Positions 1-11,411 are shown, numbered from the stretch's first letter. The stretch is DNA of 64,000 nucleotides from Scalesia atractyloides (GCA_947069175.1 CAMTDV010000027.1:44405369-44469368), one strand, 5' to 3'. The notes: generated by a model from the sequence alone, not told the origin. Program-made: numbers and translations.

Positions 1-985
1 ATATCCGAGAACATCCGTACTTTCCTGAAACAATTACTCTTCAAGAACATGGATATTCTTCTCCTGGCCACTACTAACATGACCATTGTCCCGCGTGACA
101 TCGCAGAGCACTGCTTAAGCACTTTCCCATCTGTCGAGCCGATAGTGCAGAGAAAGCGCAACCTCGGGTAAACAAAGACTAAAGCAATAAACGAGCAGGT
201 CTCCGAGTTACTTGCCGGGTATACTTCGAGATGTTAGATACAAGACGTGGGTAGCAAACCCAATGATGGTCAAGAAAGCGAATGGAGGATGGCGCATGTG
301 CGTTGACTATAAAGACCTCAACAAAGCTTACCCTAAAGATTGCTAATCTATCCCGGAGATAGATAAAAAGATTGACTCTCTCACGCCATTTCGATGGAAA
401 TGCTTTCTTGATTGTTACAAAGCTTATCACTAAGTGTAGATGGTAGTGCAAGATGAAGATAAAACGGCTTTCCAGATGGAAATGGGTATCTTCTGTTACA
501 CAAAGATGCCTTTCGGCTTACGTCATGTAGGGGCCACATATCAACGCTTGATGGACCAGACTTTCGGAGACGATATAGGTAAGCATGTCGAAGTGTATAT
601 TGATGATCTGGTGATTATGAGCCCAGAAAAGGATCAAATGCTAAAAGACATTGAGAAAACCTTCAAATCATTGTGCAACGTCAACATGAAGCTCAATCCG
701 AGCAAGTGTTCGTTCGGAATGGAGGAGGTAAAATTTTTGGGTTTTATGGTAACAAAGGGAGGTTTTAAGGTAAACCCAGAGAAGGTTCAGTCCATTGAGC
801 GCATGCCGTCTCCCAAGTCGATTAAAGACATGCAACAGTTGGCCGGCCGTTTGGCCGCGCTAAACCGTTTCCTATCCAATCATGCCACAATATCCTTCCC
901 TTTCATAAGCACCATGTGCAGTATGTCAAAAAGAGCGAGTTCATATGGACGTCCGAAGCAGAAACTGCCTTCAAAGAAATGAAGG
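1..985 (+). pseudogene. Tat pol: reverse transcriptase region
   Basis: The first 170 bases translate to a linker containing FPSVEPIVQRKRNL, typical of the region just before a Ty3/gypsy RT. From 264 the core reads MVKKANGGWRMCVDYKDLNKA, with in-frame stops near 344 and 431. An open stretch from 440 carries TKMPFGL, the catalytic YIDD (596-607) and the thumb sequence KFLGFMVTKGG. The final part, ending near LAALNRFLSNHA, runs into the RNase H connection. At least two stops and a frame change interrupt it, so it cannot encode a working enzyme. The YIDD box itself is intact. Confidence 0.92.
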
Positions 986-1420
986 AGTGCCTGATCCAAC
1001 CCCCAACATTAACTGCACCACGCGAAGATGAACTACTTCTGCTGTACTTGTCAGCATCAGACAAAGCAGTCGGTGCGGTACTACTGGTCGAAAGGGAGGG
1101 GATTCAAACTCCAATTTATTATGTCAGCAGGATGCTCACCGATCTAGAGACTCGATATTCCATCATGGGGAAACTAGTGCTTGTGTTGGTACACGCGTCT
1201 AGAAGGTTGTGTAGGTACTTTACCGGTAATGTTATTCACGTGTTAACCAACTATCACATAGGAACAATCCTTAAGAAGCCAAAAATCTCAGGGAGATTAA
1301 CAAAGTGGGCCATCGAGTTAGGTGGTCACGACATCGTGTACCGACCACGCCAGCAATTAAGGGACAAATCCTTGCATATTTTGTCACGGAAGTCCCTGAA
1401 GGAAAAATCACTGAATGTGA
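916..1420 (+). pseudogene. Tat pol: first RNase H domain
   Basis: The frame changes here relative to RT. The peptide from 916 begins with the connection FIWTSEAETAFKEMKECL and continues through LYLSASDKAVGAVLL and PIYYVSRMLTDLETRYS to LTKWAIELGGHDIVYRPR. These are the landmarks of a Ty3/gypsy RNase H. The first catalytic Asp position lies in SASDKAVGAV, in the altered form often seen in Tat elements, where this domain is thought to be degenerate because a second RNase H follows. The frame is lost near 1400, where the next domain takes over. Confidence 0.85.
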
Positions 1421-1860
1421 AGTGGTTGAGAACCCTACGCAAGAAATGCAAGAAGAACTGTGGTTTCTATTTACAGATGGAGCATCCAACGAAGACAGAA
1501 CAGGGGCAGTTTTAAGGCTAGTCAGTTTGGAGAAGCATGAGTTCACATATGCTATCCGGCTTGACATCAAAAATACGAGCGATGAGACAGAATACGATGC
1601 CTTCTTGGCCGGATTTTTCTTGGCAATCAAGATGGGAGCCAAAAACTTGCAAGCACACGTTGATTCGCTACTTGTTGCAAGACACATCAACGACTTTTAT
1701 GATGCAAAGGGTGAAACTATGGCGCTTTATCTTGACCAAGCCAAGGAGTTGATCCAGAACTTCAAGTCATTCAAAGTGGTCCATATTAACCGCAACGAAA
1801 ATAAACCTACAGACGCGCTGAGTAAGCTAGCTTCAACAGCCTTCCAACACTTGGCAACAG
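1421..1860 (+). pseudogene. Tat pol: second, archaeal-type RNase H (aRNH)
   Basis: Residues LWFLFTDGAS, SDETEYDAFLAGF, AHVDSLLVARHIN and KPTDALSKLAS supply the D, E, D, D set of a type-I RNase H of the archaeal/plant-cell kind. The first Asp is at about 1476. It lies downstream of the ordinary RNase H and upstream of integrase, the arrangement that distinguishes Tat elements from other Ty3/gypsy lineages. This stretch is open and its four acidic positions are all visible, so it is the best-preserved part of this pol. The same frame continues open to 2174 but becomes unconvincing after about 1960. Confidence 0.88.
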
Positions 1861-2089
1861 ATGTCCGAATTGAGGTTCTCAAAAATCCCACTGTACCACT
1901 GCGCTTAGTGAGTATAACTGAAATAGGGTCACCATATTGGATGACACCTATCATTCAATATCTGCAAGGGGGATTCTCCCCGAGAATAAAGCGGAAGCCC
2001 GAAAGATCCAGCATAAAGCCCTGTTTATCAAATGAACAACGAAATTCTTTAACGGAGGTCTTACCTAGGGCCACTGTTGCGCTGTGTGG

Positions 2090-3166
2090 ATCCATAAGAT
2101 GCCAACTACCTGATTCGCGAAATTCACGAAGGCAATTGTGGAATCCACGCAGGACCACGCATGGTGGTCGCTAAAATTATGAACGTCGGATAGTATTGGC
2201 CAGACATGCATCTGGATGCTGTAAAAGAGCTATGCAAATGTGACTCATGTCAGCGCCATGCGCCGACGACAATGCGACTGGAAAATGACTTGATCCCAGT
2301 TTCCACTACATGGCCATTTCAGCAATGGGGAATCGATATGGTTGGCCCATTTCTAGAAGCGCCTGGCTTAGTGAAGTTCATAATCGTTGATGTCGATTAC
2401 TTCACAAAATGGGTAGAAGCGAAGGCCCTTGCTTCCACCTCTTCAATGATTGTGCACAAGTTCATATGGGAGCACATCATTTTCCGCTTTGGCCTACCAT
2501 TGCGCATCATAACGGACAACGGCAAAAACTTTGCCTCGGAAGACCTCCACAACTGGATGCAAGAATTAAAGATTGAACACACCTTCTCCTCCGTTGCGCA
2601 CCCACAGGGCAACGTCAGTTAGAGAGTGTTAACAAAGGCATTGTGGAAGGGATCAAAGCCCGGCTGGGCACGAAGCGCAGAGGGTGGGTCGATGAGCTCC
2701 CAAGCATACTCTGGGCTCATCGCACCATGCCCAAGACAAGCAATGGCGAAACCCCTTTCAGCCTTGTCTATGGCTCAGAAGCGGTTATCCCAAAAGAAAT
2801 TGGCCTCCCCTCCCCCCGCTTGACGGCTGTCAACACGATTGACAATGAGGCGGAGCACCGGCTAGACTTAGACCTACTTGAGGAACGTCCCGAGAACGCA
2901 TCCATAAAAGAGGCCAAGTGCAAGTCCAAACTGTAGAAGTACTACAACTCGCATGTGCAAATTTGTACTTTCAATCCAAGAGATTATGTTTTCGTGACAA
3001 TGAAGCCTCCAACACAGAACGCCCCGGGAAATTAGCACCTAACTCGGAGGGTCCATACCTTGTCCACGAGGTCCTGGGCAAAGGCGCGTACAAGGTGCGC
3101 ATGTTGGACGACCATGTTGTTCCACGCGCATGGAATGCACAACAGTTAGGGAAATTTTACATGTAA
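2090..3166 (+). pseudogene. Tat pol: integrase
   Basis: An HHCC zinc finger is visible (HEGNCGIHAG near 2126, then CKCDSCQRHAP at 2233-2265), with a stop in between at about 2190. The core has the first Asp in WGIDMVGPF (about 2335) and the second in IITDNGKNF (about 2515), 60 residues apart. A one-base loss near 2610-2616 brings in a stop and shifts the frame where the third acidic residue should be. The open frames at 2643-2936 (WVDELPSILWAHRT, GETPFSLVYGSEAVIP) and 2918-3166 (GKLAPNSEGPYLV) carry the C-terminal part, ending at the TAA at 3164. The protein is inactive. Confidence 0.9.
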
Positions 3167-3595
3167 AAACACAACCTTTTGTAAGCGATGGCCGAGAGCC
3201 TGACAAGTTTATCAATATAAAGTGTTGTTTGCATTATTTTCTTGTTGACTTCCTTTTTCTAAGTTACAAATGCATGTTAAACTTTTCGTACGCGTAAAAA
3301 CATTGCAGTAATTTAAGATCTCATGAACTTAGCCTCTAAGATTCCCGTAAACGAAGCACGGAATCGGGCCACAACGTTACACACGAGCCACACTTACATT
3401 TATTCGCGCTACCTATACAAATTCCACCACAATGCAATAATTGTAACACAAATATCAACCAAAAAGCAAGTATATTAACAAAAGAGCAGGCGCGCAATGC
3501 TTACAAACGATCAAGTGGTCAAACACCATATCTAAATGTACTAAGGCAGGAGAGCCTGTTACAAAGACCTAAAAAGCATAAATACAACTTTTCTA
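3167..3595 (+). other. Non-coding stretch between pol stop and antisense ORF stop
   Basis: No coding sequence is apparent. This is where the plus-strand pol transcript and the minus-strand antisense-ORF transcript converge, so poly(A) or 3' UTR sequence for both would be expected. I see AT-rich DNA but no unmistakable signal. Confidence 0.5.
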
Positions 3596-5528
3596 CTATG
3601 CGCCGCCATCACAAGCATCTTCCTTCTCATATTTTGAGAGTTCCACAGTCTCTGGAATCTCGAATAAAGCCTTTTGGTGCCGCGACATAGTCGTCATGCT
3701 GGAGGGCATCAGCGACTATGTCACACCCCGAATTTCCAACCAAATCCCGGTGGGCCCGGGTAGGGAGTATCGTAACGTAAGATTGATATCAATACACAAT
3801 ATAGAACAGCGGAAGTCTTGGATTTAAAATACTATTATGAATTTCAAAAATTTAGAATGTTTAAGATATTATACAAACGAATAGTACGTGAAAAGATCCA
3901 CAGGCGGATCGAAAAGTTACAAAAAATGAAATAACAAACTACATGCTTCTATTCAATGGAGTTGCCAATTCCACTTAAGCAATTACCGGGCAGCTTCCAA
4001 CCAATTTACATATTTTGCAACTTGCGCTTAGTCTTTTGAATATACGCCAGTTTTCACTGGTAAATACAAACAACCGACACATTTTGAAAATATTTCAAAA
4101 TCATTTTATTTACACAATGCTACATATATTTCATAAATAACTTGGGACAAACTATTTCTCATGTTATCAGTTTTACATGCTTCTCAATACATATGAGGCC
4201 CGAAAACTATGCCGAGATCATGATTAACCGACACACCACTTTAATACCCTTATTGGGTTATAAAAATATTTTATCATAGCATTAGCATCTGTCAGGTATA
4301 GGCCTACACCTCGTGCTTAGGTCATGGCCATTTGCAATTAAATGAGCCGACGATATCCAGGACAAAGTCGTATTAACCCCCAATGTTTAAGTTATCAAGC
4401 AATACGAATTAAAACGAATTATTTTGATTCCTGACACATAGGTCATTGATCCCATACCCGACCACGCGGTAATATTTTACCGTATATCAAGCTCGTATAG
4501 GGAAAATAGGTTAAGAGTATTTACCTGGCTTGAATCAATAAAATTCAAGATAATATAAACACAGCCGTTCAAACAAAACAACTAACAAGGTTGCAATTTA
4601 TCGGAAGGCCCTAGTCTGGAAAGAATGGTTTAAATAACCAATTAGAATGTTAACGAGTCTTATTCAAGTCATATGACTTGGACCGGTTAGCTATAATATA
4701 AAGAAATGGTACGATACGCTAGATTAAGCGGTGACCGGATAGAATGTAATTTTAAACCCAACAAGTACTAAGACTTGTATAATATTGGTAAGCAATATAC
4801 ATTCTGGAATTTGAAGTAAAAATGATAAGGTTTGACCCGTTTCGGTAAATTACGTAAATTAGTAACATAAGCTTAACAGTACGCATATAAGCGATACCGG
4901 GTAGTTGGATGAGTTATAAACAAGTTCTATATGCCAATATACTTCATGTAAGTTGTAACATCAGTAGGTTATCAACTTATATGACCATTAAAGTTTTAAA
5001 ATAAAAAATATGTGCCAAAAGGGCGTTTTGGTCATTAAATTACACAATTTACGATTTTATATGAAAACTCAGTTTATGATTAGATTAATAACATCAAAAT
5101 ATGTTAATTACATTAACACATTAGTTCATAATTTATTTGAAAGTTCGTTATCGATTAAAACCTTATTTCTTGCAAAAAGGGCATTTCGGTCAAAGTATGG
5201 CATAATATCAAAACTTGTACAAAAACTCAGAATATGATTATGATCACGTATTATAACCTTGGAGGGTTATGATACGTTAAATTACGATCATAATGCAACC
5301 TTAATTTAGTAGTAAACTAATCTCAGTCGGGTCTAAACCAAAAGTCAAAGCAATTATCGAAATTGCTTGACTTTTGGCTTTAAAAGCCTAATAAACAAAA
5401 TGTAGCTAGAAGGAGCACTTACAAGTGATCCTTAGATGAAAATAAACTTGAATGGAAAGCTCTTACCGAATCATCCTCCAGAAGTGATAAAAGAAGTATA
5501 AGGTACAAGTTTAAAGTTGTAAACACTT

Positions 5529-5538
5529 CTATTTATAG
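5529..5538 (-). promoter_or_regulatory. TATA box of the solo LTR
   Basis: CTATAAATAG on the minus strand within the solo LTR. It directs transcription toward lower coordinates, into the 3' end of the antisense ORF and against Tat pol. Confidence 0.5.
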
Positions 5539-5714
5539 TGTTGGAGTTTAAAGGAGGTGGTTCCAGGTGTTAGCAGAAGTTAGGGGATGAGGACAAGTGA
5601 CCTAGAATGTGGCATAGCTGTCTTGAAGCCTCTGGTTTTGAGTTAATGGTTTTTGACATCTTTTTGTGGGCAACAAGCCAAAATATACCACAACCTCTGA
5701 TCTTAATGAGAATG

Positions 5715-6180
5715 TAAGATCTGCTATAGCAAAGCTCTGCTGAAGACAAAGCTCTGTTGAAGTCTAAGCTCTGCTATAGCAAGCTCTGTTGAAGACAAAG
5801 TTTTGCTGAAGGCAAAGCTCTACTGAAGTTCAACAGAGTGGTTATCATTGGTGCTTTCTATCAGCAGTGGTTAGCTTAGCAGTGATTATCATCAGTGTTT
5901 TCTATCAGCAGTGGTTAGCTTAGCAGTGGTTAGCTTTAGTGTTTCAGTAGAGTCTAAATGTCCAAGGTCTGCTATAGCTAAGTTCTGCTGAAGACAAAGC
6001 TCTGCTGAAGTCTAATTTTTGTTGAAGATCAACAGAGGATGTATCATTAAACCTTGTGATGTTTAGCAGTGGTTATCATCAATGTTTCAGCAGAGTCTAA
6101 ATGTCCAAGGTCTACTAAGCTCTGTTGAATACAAAGCTCTGCTGAAGTCTAACAAATGATTTATCATCAGACCCTGTAAA
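5715..6180. repeat. Degenerate short tandem and dispersed repeats in the solo LTR
   Basis: Variants of AAGCTCTGCTGAAG occur about a dozen times, mixed with repeated blocks built on CTGCTATAGC and CAGCAGTGGTTAGC. Units are imperfect and irregularly spaced. They lie upstream of the LTR TATA box on the minus strand, that is, in the U3 region, where enhancer-like repeats are common. Confidence 0.7.
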
Positions 6181-9100
6181 GTTTATCTTATATTTAAATT
6201 CACAAATGGTCCCTCTCATCCTACAAGTGGTTCATTAGACACTATAAAGGGTCACTCAGAGGCATTGTTTCAGCATGTTGAGACCTTTAGTCCCTCCACA
6301 TTCATATTTTCATTCATTGATAATAATAGTCCCTCTCGACCAATATTAGGCACAATTGAGAGTATGGACACATGTCAGTATATTATTGGACACAAATTTA
6401 CAGGGTGTTACAAACTGAGTCCATGATGGGAAGTGTAAGTGTATTATATGTCTCTTGATGTGCAGCATACACAGTCTCGGCCTCTGCGCTAACGAAACAA
6501 TGGTTACTGTCTTATTCTGGCTCTATCGCCTCCCGCACATGATAGGCGCACTCGTCGTATCCCTCTCGATGTGCAACCTTGTGCGCGGCAACAGTCAGCG
6601 CCGCCACGGTTTGGTCTAACTCCACAGAGTTAAGCACTGCATCTGCCACCTGTTTAAAGCACGAGAATATTGGAGATTAACTTAGATACATGAAGAGAAG
6701 CACTCAAAAGGAACTTACATGCACAATCTTGTATTGCTACAACCACTCGAAGTTGTTGACCAAAGGCTCCACGGCTGACTGGACCTCAGCATAGTTATCT
6801 TGAGCCACGTTCAGGGCCACTTGGCTAACCTTGCGCGCCTCTTCCACAAACTCAAATTTTACCCTCTCAGCTTCTAAGTCAACCTCTAGGGAGTTCACCT
6901 TCTCTTGTGACTTGCGCAAGCGACACTTGAATTCAGTAATCTCAGCATCCTACCAGCCATGTCCCTATCCCTAGAGACGAGCTGTTGCTTCAACTCTTCC
7001 TGCCAAGTAACAGGGAATTTAACTTTTCAATTTCATTTTGCTGTTGGAGACATATAAGATGAGTACGAACTTGATCACTTTCCGCGCGCTCACGACTCAT
7101 CTTAGCATTCTCAAATTTCTCTTCAAGATCAGACTTTGCCTTAGTTAGTTCCTAATTCCGAGCCAAAGGGCCAGCAATAATCTTTGAAGAGATTTTCGCC
7201 TGTGCCTTCAGGTAGTTTATCTCATTACGAGCAGCATATATCTTCTTATTATCCTTCTCGCAAGCTTCGAGCCATTTCTTGTGCTCCTCGGTAAGTGTAT
7301 CGTTACTCGCCTGAAGCTTCCGCTTCAAACCTAACAAGCCCCATTCCTCTCTCTTTTTCTCAGCTTCAAACTGAGCTTCCTTAGTTGCCAACTCTTCTTT
7401 GGCCTTCTCAAAAAGTTTGGTATCAACAGCCAGCCGACTCCTATAAGCTTCTACCTCAGCACGCTCCCTGTACATAGTGCGCCACTCGCGCACAATCTAG
7501 TTGCCGGTATATAGCCGGTTGTCTTGCGCAACGATATGACGTTTGATATACTTGGTCATGCTTGCGCTGCTTTTGAAAGTTGACCTTTGCAGGTGGGAAA
7601 AATCCTGTAAACAATCCTAACATGCAGGTAACTTCTTAAGTGTGTCGCCCTGTTTTAACTTTCATACAGGAGAATGGATTTAGTTGGCGCGACTCTCATC
7701 ATATGATCGATAGTAATAGTCGCCCAACGCATCCTCTAGCAGGATCGACGAGGGTTCTTTGTGCCTAGCGCTGAGAAAACTAGCACCCTCACCCCCGCGC
7801 CAAAACCAGCAGCAGCATGCGGCCCCGCCCTTGCCTTCAACAAACTGTTCCAAACTAGCAACAATCTTTTAAGGAGTCTTACCAGACCTCCTAGGCATCT
7901 CAACAGCAGGTTCCTCAACCAGCTTCACAACCTTCTCAACCTATTTCTCAACTTCCTTCACAGGTTTTTCAACAACTTTCTCTGCCTCCTTGGCAGGCTC
8001 TTCGATGGGTTTCTCGACCCCTGCAGCCTCCACCTCCGTCGCTTCAACTAGTTTTTCAACCTCAACCGGCTTGTCGGTCTCAGCAGCTTTCTCCCTAACC
8101 ACCTCATAAGTCCCCTCCGCCTTTTTGGTTGCGCCAGCAGATAGAAGCGGAGGTGCTTGAGGACCAGAGTTTGAATGTATAAATTTGAACTTGGGCATCG
8201 CCTTCTTCGGTTCTGTTTCATACGAAATGTAAGGGAATTATAGTAAAAAGTAAACAAAGGTAGAAAATTTTTCGATGAGAAACCCTTACCAGGAGAAAGC
8301 GTTGACATAAGAGAACCAAGGTTAGCATTTTTTCCTATAACAGGCTTGCTGAAATAAACCTTTTTAGGATAGGGCGCAACCTTCTCAGCCGACTCACCGC
8401 GTGGCCTTTTAAAGGCATTCTTTCTCGTCAATTAGGGGACTGATTAAGCCTCCATTTCCTCCTCAACCAGGATAGACGTGGGGGTCATGCCGGATAACTG
8501 CTCCTTCCAGCTCACACCGGATAACTGCTCCTTCGAGCTCACACTCCCCGCACTCTTCAACTCACTAGTTCCACCAACCTTGACCTTGCTATCTATGGAG
8601 CGCAACTCTTCCATTAAACCAGCAACAGTTATATAATCATCTAAGCTATGTTGTTGGAAATGAGTTGTACCTTTGCACAAAGCAGCATTAGAAGTAGCTG
8701 AAGTCGCCTCCATCTTCACAGGGTGCACCCCTTTAACAACAGTAACCTTTTCATTCCTACTTTGCCTCTTAGGCTTCTGATCTTTGGGACAGACCCCAAG
8801 GTTGCCCAAACTACCTACAAATGTAGGAGGGTGGATAGTTAATCCATGATCTGAAGATGCTATAGATTCTCCGCTGGAGAGCAAAACAACATCTTCCCCA
8901 GCAGGAGTTATGGCCCGACAAGGCGTAGGGTTCATGATATGAAAAACCTTCAGTCGTCGTAGGATGCACGACAAAAGACCCCGCCACAGGATACATAAAG
9001 TTGCTTTGAATCTGCTCATACCAAGGTTCTTCATACTCGCGCAAAGCTCGCACGTCTATCTTCCCAGCATGGGCAGCAAAGGGCCGATGGTAGAGCGCAA

Positions 9101-9389
9101 CTTCTACAATACAACATAGCGCAAAAAGACATGCATTATAAATCTTAAGACGAGAAGGGGTTAAAATTTTATAGCTTAGCTTGATAATTTAGAAGAAGCA
9201 CATGAACACTTGTGCTTGTAATCGGCCACTTATCACTCATGCCCGCCGCCAACAAGATTTGCTCACCAAACGTCTGGTTCGGCAACGCCTGAAACCTGTC
9301 ATAACCAGGTCACGCCCTTCGGAATCTTCAGGTCTTCATTGGGAATAGGCGCAGGATCATGAAATTCCATGGCAATTGGAATCACCCCC

Positions 9390-9693
9390 TCACGTATATA
9401 GAAAAAAATTACTTTTACAGTTATAAAAGCTTTTCGTGGGATTGATGAGCAACTTCTTGGACCCTCGAGTAGTAAATGAAGAAAACCCTAGGTTATCTTG
9501 CAGTTGATAGAAGGCGCAAAATTTGTCTTTGGTCGATTCCTTGCCCTGTGAACAGAGGCAAAACTCGAAGTGACGAAAACCATTCCCAGCGGGCGGCGCT
9601 GTGAAACATGAATGTGGTAATATGATAGAAGGATCCCAAAAAATGGGTGGTAGGCAGTCGGAAGTTGCCTTCAACAAAGAAGTCGGCAAACAA
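9390..9693 (-). pseudogene. Transposase_28-like domain of the antisense ORF
   Basis: This is the conserved N-terminal domain of the antisense ORF and the basis for the family call. FADFFVEGNFRLPTTHFLG lies in one frame (from 9693). HFEFCLCSQGKEST and FSSFTTRGSKKLLINPTKS lie in another (to 9390), so one frameshift separates the halves. Another separates this domain from the initiating ATG at 9824. The family is plant-wide, long, and usually ends in coiled coils, as here. Confidence 0.75.
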
Positions 9694-10037
9694 GCTGATG
9701 TATCCGGGCGAGCATCAGCGGCGGTTTGACCCTTGGCCGGATACCGGGCATCCTACTCGGCGGCAAATTGGTGGCCACGTACCACCTGCTTGAAGGAGGC
9801 TTCCTCCCATTTTAACGGTGGCATCGTTCCACCAACTTCTTCAACTTCAGGGTCGCCAACACGATCAGATATATTATGAACTGAAGATAGTCAAGAAATC
9901 TGGAAAAACTTGACGTACACTTGAAGACATGCAGAAATCTTAGATGATTTCTTGAAGATCCTAAAGAACAGTTTGAAGATTTGAGAGAAAAGGTAAAAGA
10001 ATAAAGAAACGGAAATGAACCATTGACCTCTCCTCCT

Positions 10038-10047
10038 CTATTTATAC
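10038..10047 (-). promoter_or_regulatory. TATA box candidate for the antisense ORF
   Basis: On the minus strand the sequence reads GTATAAATAG, a strong plant TATA box, about 215 bp upstream of the antisense ATG at 9824. It lies outside the LTR, so the antisense gene seems to have its own promoter rather than using the LTR. Spacing and orientation fit a transcript running toward pol. Confidence 0.6.
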
Positions 10048-10493
10048 CCATCACAGTTAATGCGATGGATAAGTGTGCCGAACAAGTGGGGTGCGTCTCC
10101 AATAAGAGCATGACACGGCAAGCGGTAAAACTGGAGTGACGGTTACCACGCGCACGTGGGCCTAAGTCGCCTGACACAAGATGAAACGACGTGGCTGACA
10201 CAGTAACGGCATGCCGTCCACATTGGCAGTCACATCAAGCGTCGCCTTCGCTATCAACCTGTCAGTAGATGCACTTTTCAAATTTCGAGAATTTTCCCAC
10301 GCAAAACAAGAGAGGTAATTTCAAAGAGAAGATAACTAGTTGCGCCACTTACATCTCGTATGGACATGCGCGCGACAACTATGTAAGTATAACTAGTTTT
10401 TCCTGAGCCTCTCGTAACAGCGCATACACTTAGCTTTCATTTTTAGTCTCAGAGCTCCAACCATTTACTTCGTGCATGGAATCAACACTGGAC

Positions 10494-10503
10494 TGGGGGG
10501 ACT
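10494..10503 (+). other. Polypurine tract of the Tat element
   Basis: The run TGGGGGGA immediately precedes the LTR start TGAAGGG at 10504. This is the expected position of the plus-strand primer for an LTR element oriented left to right. Confidence 0.65.
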
Positions 10504-11301
10504 TGAAGGGTTTTGGTCCCAAATCCTGTGCCGACTAAGGAATTAACCTCAAGTCGCGCGCGAGATCATACCTAACACAATCAGAAATGACAACTTCTCC
10601 GACCTTGCGCCGACCATATGGATGCCTTCAAAGTCGCGCACGAGATCATGAAAGTGACTTAACCATTTCTGACACTTAGCTTTTCAGGAAAGAAGCTTGG
10701 CTTCTATGACCTTGCATCGACTGCACATATGTTCCATAAGTTGCGCGAAAGGAAGAAGTGCAGGGTAGCACCAAACAAGTATAAAAGGTACAAGTGGCAG
10801 AGCTGTGGGCCAATAAGCGCTCAACAGCCTGCATTGGGTGATGCTGCACGATTAACAATCGTGTAGGGGACAAGAAGTACACAAGGACACATACGTGGCA
10901 CCAATCAGCTTGTGTCGACCACTGTCCCACGATCTCCACTCAACGGCTGAGGACAAATCAGACAACAAGGACAACTGTCAGGACACGTGGATCCATTCAC
11001 CATTCGCCAACCAACCCTCCCGCAAGGAATCACTAACGATCGTGACAGAGGAGGCAAAATGGATATTACTTGTTGTCAATCTCAGGCCCAAGGCCCGTCA
11101 ACCCATCTCCTTCACAAATCACCCCGGCTATAAATAGAGGACTTAACCTCCAAGATTAAGTATCGCTCCTTTGCTGTCTCCCTTTATACACACTCTATTA
11201 TCCTCAAAACGAATACTTATTCTCACGCCGAAGGGTGGTTACAAGGAGAACCCCCTGTTCTCCTCCTTGTAACGAGCTTACGGTGGGTTGTTAGTTTTGC
11301 A
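10504..11301 (+). repeat. 3' LTR of the Tat element
   Basis: It starts TGAAGGG right after the polypurine tract and ends near TTTTGCA at 11301; a CA at 11310 is an alternative end. It contains a TATA box (CTATAAATAG, 11128-11137) about 170 bp before the end, as expected for the U3/R junction. The partner LTR is outside the window, so target-site duplications cannot be checked. Length is about 800 bp. No gene lies inside it. Confidence 0.7.
11128..11137 (+). promoter_or_regulatory. TATA box in the Tat 3' LTR
   Basis: CTATAAATAG on the plus strand is placed where LTR transcription would start, reading out of the element into 11302 onward. Confidence 0.6.
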
Positions 11302-11411
11302 GGATTCTCATGGTTGATATTCTCGAGACGAAAGAAGATGAACCTTGTCGTGACAGAAACCCCTTACAAATCTCTAGATTAGTTTGGTGTTTCGTCAATT
11401 ATAAAATTTTT
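11302..11411. other. Flank of the Tat 3' LTR
   Basis: This stretch is AT-rich and ends in TTTTCATGTTTCAG, which resembles a 3' splice site directly before the exon-like stretch at 11412. Confidence 0.3.

Larger units (their letters stand above)
3719..6412 (-). repeat. Solo LTR, Tekay/Del-like Ty3/gypsy, antisense
   Basis: In the plus direction it begins TGTCACACCC and ends GGGTGTTACA. On the minus strand this is a TGTAACACCC...GGGTGTGACA LTR, a common form in long-LTR chromoviruses. A TATA box reads minus (CTATAAATAG, 5538-5529). It contains no gag or pol and no second copy flanks it, so it is most simply a solo LTR of 2694 bp. Flanking pentamers GACTA (3714-3718) and AACTG (6413-6417) fit an original GACTG duplication with one G-to-A change each. 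It interrupts the antisense ORF near that ORF's C-terminus. Confidence 0.7.
3596..9824 (-). pseudogene. Antisense ORF of the Tat element (Transposase_28 / putative gypsy-type family), split by a solo LTR
   Basis: Reading right to left, the ATG is at 9824-9822 and starts MPPLKWEEASFKQVV, with a stop and frameshift soon after. Segment 9693-9390, in two frames, carries FADFFVEGNFRLPTTHFLG and GFRHFEFCLCSQGKESTKDK, typical of the family annotated in plants as putative gypsy-type transposase. Further on are a low-complexity Lys/Glu/Val segment (8198-7941) and coiled-coil segments (7493-7152 and 6919-6737). The far C-terminus lies beyond the solo LTR, at 3718-3596, reading ALFEIPETVELSKYEKED and a TAG. 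Function is unknown; the name does not imply proven transposase activity. Stops and shifts throughout make it a pseudogene. Confidence 0.8.
1..11301 (+). mobile_element. Ty3/gypsy Tat-lineage LTR retrotransposon, 5' end outside window
   Basis: The order is RT, RNase H, a second RNase H, integrase, a convergent antisense ORF, then a polypurine tract and 3' LTR. A second, archaeal-type RNase H between RNase H and integrase is characteristic of the Tat lineage. The antisense ORF between pol and the 3' LTR is also known from this lineage. The 5' LTR, gag and protease lie left of the window. Pol carries several stops and frameshifts, and a 2.7 kb antisense solo LTR (3719-6412) splits the antisense ORF. 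The copy is therefore dead. The lineage call is firm; the exact right boundary is good to about 10 bp. Confidence 0.9.

Noticed and set aside
3719..6412. A 2.7 kb DNA transposon bounded by short inverted termini
   Set aside because: The TGTAACACCC/GGGTGTGACA ends, the internal TATA and a 5 bp rather than 8-9 bp duplication fit a solo LTR better. It is not excluded until copies with an internal region are found.
10504..11301. Short open frames on both strands within the Tat LTR
   Set aside because: They are LTR sequence with a TATA box and no conserved protein features.
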